Assembly: GCA_002393815.1 (NCBI GenBank)
Contig: DGUB01000140.1
Location: 20,644-50,039 of the forward strand
Origin: Ruminococcus sp. UBA4321
GTDB lineage: Bacteria; Bacillota; Clostridia; Oscillospirales; Ruminococcaceae
Direction of reading: 5' to 3'
Length of the DNA: 29,396 bases
This document shows, piece after piece, positions 24,114 through 29,396 of this stretch. Below the pieces are notes generated by a model that made no database searches, was not told where the DNA came from, and saw only the letters and a program-made list of their open reading frames with translations. The position numbers were made by a program, and so were the translations under genes. Numbering within the stretch: position 1 is the first letter of the stretch; each line of letters begins with the position of its first letter.

Positions 24114-24974
24114 TTATTCTGCAATCTGATTCTGTGCCTTGAATGCTGTGAGTGTGTTCTTCATCAGCATAGCAATCGTCATGGGACCTACACCGCCCGG
24201 AACGGGAGTAATATAAGAAGCTTTCGGCTCAACTTCGGCAAAGTTGACATCTCCGCAGAGCTTGCCGTTTTCGAGGCGGTTCATGCCGACATCAATCACG
24301 ACAGCACCGTCTTTCACCATATCGCCGGTGACGAAATTCGCCCTGCCGACAGCGGCGACAAGAATATCTGCTTCTCTGGTGATTTCAGCGAGATTCTGTG
24401 TCCTGCTGTGACAGATGGTCACTGTTCCGCTTCTGTGAAGCAATAACATTGCCATAGGCTTGCCTACAATATTGCTTCTGCCGATGACGACGCATCTTTT
24501 TCCGGAAATTTCCGTTCCGGTAGAATCAATTAATTCCATCACTCCGGCAGGCGTACACGGCAGAAAGGCATATTCACCAATCATGATTCTGCCGACGTTC
24601 TCCGGATGGAAGGCATCTACGTCCTTTTCTGCCGAAATCGCATTGATGATAGCCTTATCATCAATCTGTTTCGGAACAGGAAGCTGCACCAGAATGCCGT
24701 TGACATTCTTGTCAGCGTTGAGTGTTTCCACGAGTTCGAGCAGTTCTTCCTGCGTGGTATCTTCGGGGAGCGCGTATTCAAACGACTGGAAGCCGACTGT
24801 TTCACAAGCCTTTTTCTTATTGTTGACATACACTCTGGAAGCCGGGTCGTTTCCGACAATCACGACAGCCAGACCGGGCTTTTTCCCGTATTTCTGAAAG
24901 AGGGCTTCGGTTTTCTGCCGAACCTGTTCTTTCACATTTGCCGATACCTGTTTTCCGTCGATAAGTTTAGCCAT
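24114..24974 (-). CDS. folD: Methylenetetrahydrofolate dehydrogenase / methenyltetrahydrofolate cyclohydrolase
   Basis: This bifunctional enzyme interconverts 5,10-methylene-, 5,10-methenyl- and 10-formyl-THF. It is 286 aa from the ATG at 24972-24974, starting MAKLIDGKQVSANVKEQVRQ. Hallmarks are YVNNKKKACETVGF with the catalytic Tyr and Lys, GILVQLPVPKQID, and GRSNIVGKPMAMLLL in the NADP-binding half. PGGVGPMTIAMLMKNT is the C-terminal signature. GAGG lies 9 nt before this ATG. The 8-nt overlap with the end of lgt implies coupling. In-frame codons upstream belong to the lgt region and have no family match. It is the last gene of the ymfF-ymfH-lgt-folD operon. Confidence 0.96.
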   Translation of the reverse strand: MAKLIDGKQVSANVKEQVRQKTEALFQKYGKKPGLAVVIVGNDPASRVYVNNKKKACETVGFQSFEYALPEDTTQEELLELVETLNADKNVNGILVQLPVPKQIDDKAIINAISAEKDVDAFHPENVGRIMIGEYAFLPCTPAGVMELIDSTGTEISGKRCVVIGRSNIVGKPMAMLLLHRSGTVTICHSRTQNLAEITREADILVAAVGRANFVTGDMVKDGAVVIDVGMNRLENGKLCGDVNFAEVEPKASYITPVPGGVGPMTIAMLMKNTLTAFKAQNQIAE

Positions 24975-25977
24975 TGTTTTTATCCTCACTTTCCTGATTT
25001 TCTGTTGTTTCAGATTTCTGTTTTGATTTGGCTTTCGCATTGAGTTCATCTGCCTGAGCCAGCAGAAGCCGGGATTCTTCCGTATTGCAGTAGAGTTTGT
25101 AATCCCTGCCCATGCGCTTGACTTTGGAAGTAAAAACTATCATCAGAATCAGGCAGACAATCACACAGACTGCCGCCAGAACCTGAGAAACTCTTAATGT
25201 ACCTATCATAAGGCTGTCTGTCCGCAGACCTTCAATGAAAAATCTGCCGAGTCCGTACCAGATGAGATACAATAAAAAATTCTGTCCGTCGAATTTCCGA
25301 TATTTTTTCAGGAATATCACCAGAATCACGAATCCGGTCAGGCACCAGACAGATTCATACAGAAAACATGGGTGAACCATATCATCCGGATTCAAGACAT
25401 CGGCAGTATAATTTCTGGAAATCCATGTCTGAATTCTTCCGCCGGACATGCCGAAAATGCTGTCTGTATTTCTGCCGAATGCTTCCTGATTGGTAAAATT
25501 TCCCCATCTGCCGATGCCCTGCCCTAACAGAAAACCTGTTCCGCAGATATCGAGCATAGGGAGAAGCCTGACTTTCCGGAATTTGCAGACAATTCCGCCG
25601 ACCAGAAATGCGCCGATAATACCGCCGTAAATGGCAAGCCCGCCGCCTCTGGTATTGAAGATTTCTTTCCAGTCTCCGGCATACTCGCTCCAGTTGAAGG
25701 CGACATAATAAGTTCTTGCGCCGACAATGCCGCCGATAATGCCGCCGATAATGGCATCAATCGCCCTGTCCGGGTCGAGCCCGACACGGCGCATATTCCG
25801 CAGTCCGAATATCAGGGCGAGAATCAGCCCGAATGTGATGATAATTCCATACCATTGAATCTCTACTCCGAAAATGGTGAAGGCTGTCGAATTCACATGA
25901 AAATCCAGCCCCAGCTTCGGAAAAACAATTTCATTATAATCTAAATTTTCATAGCCGAGTTCCGAAACGCTTGTCAT
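24967..25977 (-). CDS. lgt: Prolipoprotein diacylglyceryl transferase
   Basis: Lgt moves diacylglyceryl from phosphatidylglycerol to the lipobox cysteine of prolipoproteins in the membrane. At 336 aa with about seven spans, it has the Lgt signature LGQGIGRWGNFTNQEAFG (151-168) with Arg156 and Asn159, then FLYESVWCL and LRTDSLMIGTLRVSQ. At the position of E. coli His103 the motif reads GGGLAIYGG, with Tyr117 where many enzymes have His. The C-terminal about 45 residues (KAKSKQKSETTENQESEDKN) form a charged tail not seen in short homologues. The start overlaps the ymfH stop (ATGA, 25974-25977) and folD overlaps its end. Confidence 0.95.
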   Translation of the reverse strand: MTSVSELGYENLDYNEIVFPKLGLDFHVNSTAFTIFGVEIQWYGIIITFGLILALIFGLRNMRRVGLDPDRAIDAIIGGIIGGIVGARTYYVAFNWSEYAGDWKEIFNTRGGGLAIYGGIIGAFLVGGIVCKFRKVRLLPMLDICGTGFLLGQGIGRWGNFTNQEAFGRNTDSIFGMSGGRIQTWISRNYTADVLNPDDMVHPCFLYESVWCLTGFVILVIFLKKYRKFDGQNFLLYLIWYGLGRFFIEGLRTDSLMIGTLRVSQVLAAVCVIVCLILMIVFTSKVKRMGRDYKLYCNTEESRLLLAQADELNAKAKSKQKSETTENQESEDKNNG

Positions 25978-27275
25978 AAAATTTCATCTCCTGGCGCATG
26001 AACAATGGACAATACCGTATTATCAATATCAATTTCATCACGAAGGAACTGCAAAGCTTCTTCATAGGTGATTTCCGCAAGCACGGAAACAGGCGTGAAC
26101 GGCTTGATTCCAGACATATAGCAGTCCAGCATCATGGAAGCATTGGATTCCACGCTGTTCATAGAACGAATCATAGAACCGTATTTTGCTTTTCTGAGAC
26201 GTTCAAATGCTTCTTTATCAAAGCCGTTTTCTTTAGCGTTCTGAATGACTGCAAAAATTCTTTTCCGGACTTCTCTGGGGTTGCGGGATTCACCGCCGAT
26301 TCCTGCCGAGAAATAGCCGTTTCCGGAAAACGGCGAATCCACGCCGAATCCGAAGTTAATCAGATTTTCTTCCAGCATCTGCTGATAGATTTCTGTACTG
26401 GCACTGAACAGCGAATCAAGCGCGAGTTCCGCAAGCAGTTCCGCGCGGAGGAGTTCTTCACCGTTTCTGGGCTTTAATTTAAAATCCAGACTGAACATCG
26501 GCACGCCGACAGGTGCCGTGTCAATGACTTCATGCTGATAAACTTCATAGGGTTCTTCCGGATAGACTTCTTCGAGCTTATGGTCTTCTGCCGGAAGCAG
26601 AAGTCTGTCACAGATTTCGAGAATTTCTTCGGCACTGACATTTCCGGCAACGGAAAGCGTCATATTATGCAGATTATAGAACGTGTGATAGCATCTGTAA
26701 AGCAAATCGGCATCAATTTTCTGAATGCTTTCGACCGTTCCGGCAATGCCGATTCTGACAGGGTGCTTGTGATACATGCATTTGAGCGAATTGAAGAACA
26801 GCTTCCAGCCGGGTTCGTCTTCATTCATGCGGATTTCCTGCGCGATAATGCCCTGTTCTTTATCGACGGTTTCCTGTGTAAAATAGGGATGCTGTACAAA
26901 ATTCAGCAGAATTTCCAGCGACGGATTGAAATTCTCGGAACACATGAATAAATAAGCCGTTCTGTCAAAAGAAGTATAGGCATTGGCGATGGCACCGGTT
27001 TCAGCATACTGTTCAAATGCGCCTGTATCTTCGTTTTCAAAGAGTTTATGCTCTAAGAAATGTGCAATGCCTTCCGGCACCTGTGCGAAATCTTTTTCGC
27101 CGTCAAGCCGGAACATGGTATTCACAGAGCCGTATTTCGTGCCGAACAGTGCAAATGCGCTGTGAAAATCGGGCATTTCCATGATATAGATATCCAGTCC
27201 GGTTTCATGCTTCACATGCAGACAGCTCTGTCCGTCTCTGGGAGAAGTAATAATTTCCTGATTTCTCTGCTTCAT
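25974..27275 (-). CDS. ymfH: M16 family peptidase, catalytic type (YmfH-like)
   Basis: This is an M16/inverzincin metallopeptidase of 433 aa. The zinc motif HFLEH (His72, Glu75, His76) is intact, and the third ligand is probably Glu147 in IIAQEIRMNED. The C-terminal half holds the second M16 domain with the SVESNASMMLDCYMSG stretch. In B. subtilis YmfF and YmfH act as a pair and are needed for 5-aminopentanolylation of elongation factor P, which is the basis of the name. Start ATG 27273-27275 overlaps the ymfF stop in ATGA form. No efp gene is in this window, so the EF-P link is by homology only. Confidence 0.85.
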   Translation of the reverse strand: MKQRNQEIITSPRDGQSCLHVKHETGLDIYIMEMPDFHSAFALFGTKYGSVNTMFRLDGEKDFAQVPEGIAHFLEHKLFENEDTGAFEQYAETGAIANAYTSFDRTAYLFMCSENFNPSLEILLNFVQHPYFTQETVDKEQGIIAQEIRMNEDEPGWKLFFNSLKCMYHKHPVRIGIAGTVESIQKIDADLLYRCYHTFYNLHNMTLSVAGNVSAEEILEICDRLLLPAEDHKLEEVYPEEPYEVYQHEVIDTAPVGVPMFSLDFKLKPRNGEELLRAELLAELALDSLFSASTEIYQQMLEENLINFGFGVDSPFSGNGYFSAGIGGESRNPREVRKRIFAVIQNAKENGFDKEAFERLRKAKYGSMIRSMNSVESNASMMLDCYMSGIKPFTPVSVLAEITYEEALQFLRDEIDIDNTVLSIVHAPGDEIL

Positions 27276-28537
27276 GCCTGTGCCTCTCCTTTCTGATTCA
27301 GAATGTAGATACTGTCCAGACGGAATGCCTTTGCCGTCCGGATGATATCTTCTTTAGTCAGATTCTGATATAACTGAATGCGTTCTTCCACACCGGCATG
27401 GTCATCCCGGAGAAAGCGTTCAAACGCTTCGGCAGAACAGGAAGACGGCGTATCTCCCGTGAGTTTCAGCGCGTTGATTAAATAACGCTGTGCATCTGTA
27501 AGAAGTTTTTCTTCAAATTCGCCTTTCTGCATGGCTTCCAGCTGTTCCAGAACGGCATCGCGGGTTTTTTCAATATTTTCCTGAGAAACACCGCTTGTGA
27601 CTATCATGGTATTCTTGCCGTATACGATATTGCTGGAACAGTAATAGCACAAACTCATTTTTTCGCGGACATTCGAGAACAGCAGAGAAAACGGCGCACC
27701 GCCGAACATCAGACTGCACATTCTCATGGCTTCCTGAGAGGCTTCTTCTGCCTTGAACGCCATGACAAGCTGACTCTGTCCGACTTCCATAAACTCTGTT
27801 ACGGTTTCCGGCTCTGTCTTGCAGGGACTGGGAGACTGTACCCGGATTTCCGGGGCTTTGCGTTCGCTGAAAGCATTCCGGAACAGTTCCGGCAGTTCGG
27901 GGGCGTCTTCCGCGCCGACATAGTAAACCAGAATCTGTGCATTCTGCAATACTTCCTGATATGCCTGATAAACCGTTTCCGGTGTCAGGGCAAGTACTTC
28001 TTCTTTTGTACCATAAAGCGGACTTGCATTCGGTTCATTCCGGAATATGGTCTCTCTTGCCTGTTTTATGGCATAGGAACGCTTGTTGTTGATTTCATTT
28101 TCAATCACATCGAGCAGTTCCTGCTGTTCGGTCTGGAAAGCCGTTTCTGAAAAAGCATGTTCCGTTTCCAGATTCGGACGGAGAATGCATTCCAGCAGCA
28201 GAGAAGCAGCTTCTTCGCGAAGCTTTTCACCGTTGAGGGCGTAAGCATCACCAATGGTATTGACAATCAGTGTCATCCGCCATGTATCGGCAATCAGGGA
28301 AACATTGCTGTCCAGATAAGCACCGTAAAGTTCCTGCATTCTGTCAGACATTTTCGCAATTGTGGGATATTTCTCACAGGAATTGAGCAGAAGATTCGGC
28401 AGCATTGCCCAGGCAGCTGCCTTTTCCGGCTGACAGGGCATCAGGAAGACAACAGAAATATTGGTTGTCTTGAATTTCGGCTCTGCAATCGAAGTCAGTT
28501 CGATACCTTCACCGAGAGACTGTGAAAATTCTTTCAA
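27272..28537 (-). CDS. ymfF: M16 family protein, inactive partner (YmfF-like)
   Basis: This is a two-domain M16 protein whose HxxEH zinc site is lost. The corresponding region reads LLLNSCEKYPT with no His pair, so it should be the regulatory half of a heterodimer with the following HFLEH-bearing gene. The C-terminal EKMSLCYYCSSNIVYG carries the Tyr pair used for substrate binding in active M16 enzymes. I place the start at the TTG at 28535-28537: AAGGTGG (28545-28551) sits 7 nt upstream, while the TTG at 28553-28555 lies before that site. This gives 421 aa. It is the first gene of the ymfF-ymfH-lgt-folD operon, with its promoter at 28574-28602. Confidence 0.82.
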   Translation of the reverse strand: MKEFSQSLGEGIELTSIAEPKFKTTNISVVFLMPCQPEKAAAWAMLPNLLLNSCEKYPTIAKMSDRMQELYGAYLDSNVSLIADTWRMTLIVNTIGDAYALNGEKLREEAASLLLECILRPNLETEHAFSETAFQTEQQELLDVIENEINNKRSYAIKQARETIFRNEPNASPLYGTKEEVLALTPETVYQAYQEVLQNAQILVYYVGAEDAPELPELFRNAFSERKAPEIRVQSPSPCKTEPETVTEFMEVGQSQLVMAFKAEEASQEAMRMCSLMFGGAPFSLLFSNVREKMSLCYYCSSNIVYGKNTMIVTSGVSQENIEKTRDAVLEQLEAMQKGEFEEKLLTDAQRYLINALKLTGDTPSSCSAEAFERFLRDDHAGVEERIQLYQNLTKEDIIRTAKAFRLDSIYILNQKGEAQA

Positions 28538-28573
28538 TGAAAAACCACCTTTCAAAAATAAATTACTGTTCTT

Positions 28574-28602
28574 ATTCTATCATATTTCAGAACAAAATGC
28601 AA
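28574..28602 (-). promoter_or_regulatory. Promoter of the ymfF operon
   Basis: The minus strand has TTGCAT (28597-28602), a 17-nt spacer and TAGAAT (28574-28579) with extended TGA. It faces away from the dapF promoter, with 39 bp between their -35 boxes. Confidence 0.82.
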
Positions 28603-28641
28603 GGAAATTTTTTATTTTGCAAAAGAATTTTGAAAAATCAC

Positions 28642-28670
28642 TTGCAATTTCCGGAATTTTATGTTATCAT
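28642..28670 (+). promoter_or_regulatory. Promoter of dapF
   Basis: TTGCAA (28642-28647), a 17-nt spacer and TATCAT (28665-28670) with extended TGT. The predicted start is near 28677, leaving a leader of about 74 nt. Confidence 0.82.
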
Positions 28671-28677
28671 AAAATTG

Positions 28678-28736
28678 CAGGCGGTAAGAATACACGTGTT
28701 CGCCTGTGAAATACAAATCTGAGATTCAAGCTTGAA
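28678..28736 (+). promoter_or_regulatory. Structured 5' leader of dapF (hairpin plus 12-bp palindrome)
   Basis: CAGGCG (28678-28683) pairs with CGCCTG (28701-28706), enclosing the 8-bp palindrome ACACGTGT (28692-28699). A second element, the perfect palindrome TTCAAGCTTGAA, lies at 28725-28736 and abuts the ribosome binding site AAAGGA. The leader is too short for a lysine riboswitch and has no T tract, so it is not a terminator. It may be a stabilising 5' stem or a protein-binding site. Confidence 0.5.
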
Positions 28737-28750
28737 AGGATTTTTGAAAC

Positions 28751-29396
28751 ATGAAATTTTCTAAAATGCATGGTATCGGAAACGATTATGTCTATGTCAA
28801 CTGCTTTCGGGAAAAAGTCGACAATCCGGAAGCCGTTTCGATTCAGGTCAGCGACCGCAGAAAGGGCATCGGTTCCGATGGTTTGATTCTGATTCTGCCG
28901 TCAGAAATTGCTGACTGCCGGATGAGAATTTTCAATGCAGACGGTTCAGAAGCTATGATGTGCGGAAACGGTATCCGCTGTGTGGCGAAATATGCCTATG
29001 ATAACGGCATTGTCAGCAAACCGGAACTGTCTGTGGAGACAAATTCCGGCATCAAGTATATTCAATTGCAGGTTCAGGACGGAAAAGCCGTCAGCGCGAC
29101 TGTCGATATGGGGAAAGCCATCCTGAAGCCTGCCGACATTCCTATGAATGCCGAAGGTAAAACTTTTATTGCACAGCCGCTTTCGGTAAACGGAAAGACC
29201 TATACAGCAACAGCGGTTTCTATGGGGAATCCGCACTGTGTGATTTTTCTGGAGCAGAATGTGGATGCTCTCGAACTGGAAAAAATCGGTTCTTTCTTTG
29301 AGAATCATGAACTGTTTCCGGCGCGTGTCAATACGGAATTTGTGAATATCATCGACGGGCATACTCTGAAAATGCGCGTCTGGGAACGCGGCAGCG
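28751..29396 (+). CDS. dapF: Diaminopimelate epimerase, 5' part (runs off window)
   Basis: DapF converts LL- to meso-diaminopimelate for lysine and peptidoglycan synthesis. The first 215 codons are present: MKFSKMHGIGNDYVYVNCF, then GIGSDGLILILPS, and the first catalytic cysteine Cys71 in FNADGSEAMMCGNGIRC. The domain 2 segment MGNPHCVIFL follows, and the fragment ends near FVNIIDGHTLKMRVWERGS. The second catalytic cysteine lies beyond the window. The start ATG is preceded by AAAGGA at about 10 nt. It is divergent from the ymfF operon. Meso-DAP in the wall would fit the mltG, lgt and M23 genes in this window. Confidence 0.95.
   Translation, partial: MKFSKMHGIGNDYVYVNCFREKVDNPEAVSIQVSDRRKGIGSDGLILILPSEIADCRMRIFNADGSEAMMCGNGIRCVAKYAYDNGIVSKPELSVETNSGIKYIQLQVQDGKAVSATVDMGKAILKPADIPMNAEGKTFIAQPLSVNGKTYTATAVSMGNPHCVIFLEQNVDALELEKIGSFFENHELFPARVNTEFVNIIDGHTLKMRVWERGS

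Noticed and set aside
28678..28706. Riboswitch in the dapF leader
   Set aside because: The leader is about 74 nt, far shorter than a lysine riboswitch, and has no terminator stem.

Overview
The window looks like a core-genome stretch of a Gram-positive Clostridia-type Firmicute, probably Ruminococcaceae/Oscillospirales-like (inference). Support comes from strong G+A-rich ribosome binding sites, sigma-A promoters with 17-bp spacers and TG-extended -10 boxes, an L10 leader before rplJ, PcrA with a Tudor-like tail, ThyX instead of ThyA, and a YmfF/YmfH-type M16 pair. Base composition is moderate except for one AT-rich gene. Nearly everything is on the minus strand; only the M23 peptidase, the MBL/beta-CASP nuclease and dapF are on the plus strand.

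Layout, left to right. 1-600: 5' part of rplJ with its leader, attenuator-like terminator and a near-perfect promoter. 618-7548: an eight-gene minus-strand operon (small membrane protein, D-2-hydroxyacid dehydrogenase, proB, proA, a lysine/glutamate/proline-rich disordered protein, tyrA, a prohibitin-like SPFH protein and a small unknown protein), with a promoter at 7520-7548 and tight spacing throughout. 7572-11035: two overlapping ABC exporter half-transporters forming an asymmetric heterodimer. 11136-11975: a membrane-anchored M23 peptidase, convergent with the next operon across a strong terminator. 12021-17242: a six-gene operon thyX, DJ-1/PfpI, 5-formyl-THF cyclo-ligase, mltG, U32 family, CPBP protease. 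17261-20128: pcrA with a downstream GNAT acetyltransferase. 20165-21871: divergent beta-CASP nuclease with terminator. 21872-23260: AT-rich spacer and an AT-rich acyltransferase-3 gene that looks recently acquired. 23305-24089: AIM24-family protein with its own promoter. 24114-28602: ymfF, ymfH, lgt, folD operon. 28642-end: divergent dapF, cut by the window edge.

Shared themes are folate and one-carbon chemistry (thyX, the cyclo-ligase, folD), proline and tyrosine biosynthesis (proBA, tyrA), envelope assembly (mltG, lgt, dapF, M23) and translation (rplJ, U32, the M16 pair). I see no tRNA, rRNA, CRISPR array, insertion sequence or prophage. No clearly new multi-gene system stands out. The most unusual items are the disordered polylysine protein, the AT-rich acyltransferase insertion, several precise dyads near promoters, and the strong local enrichment of the TCCGG/CCGGA word.
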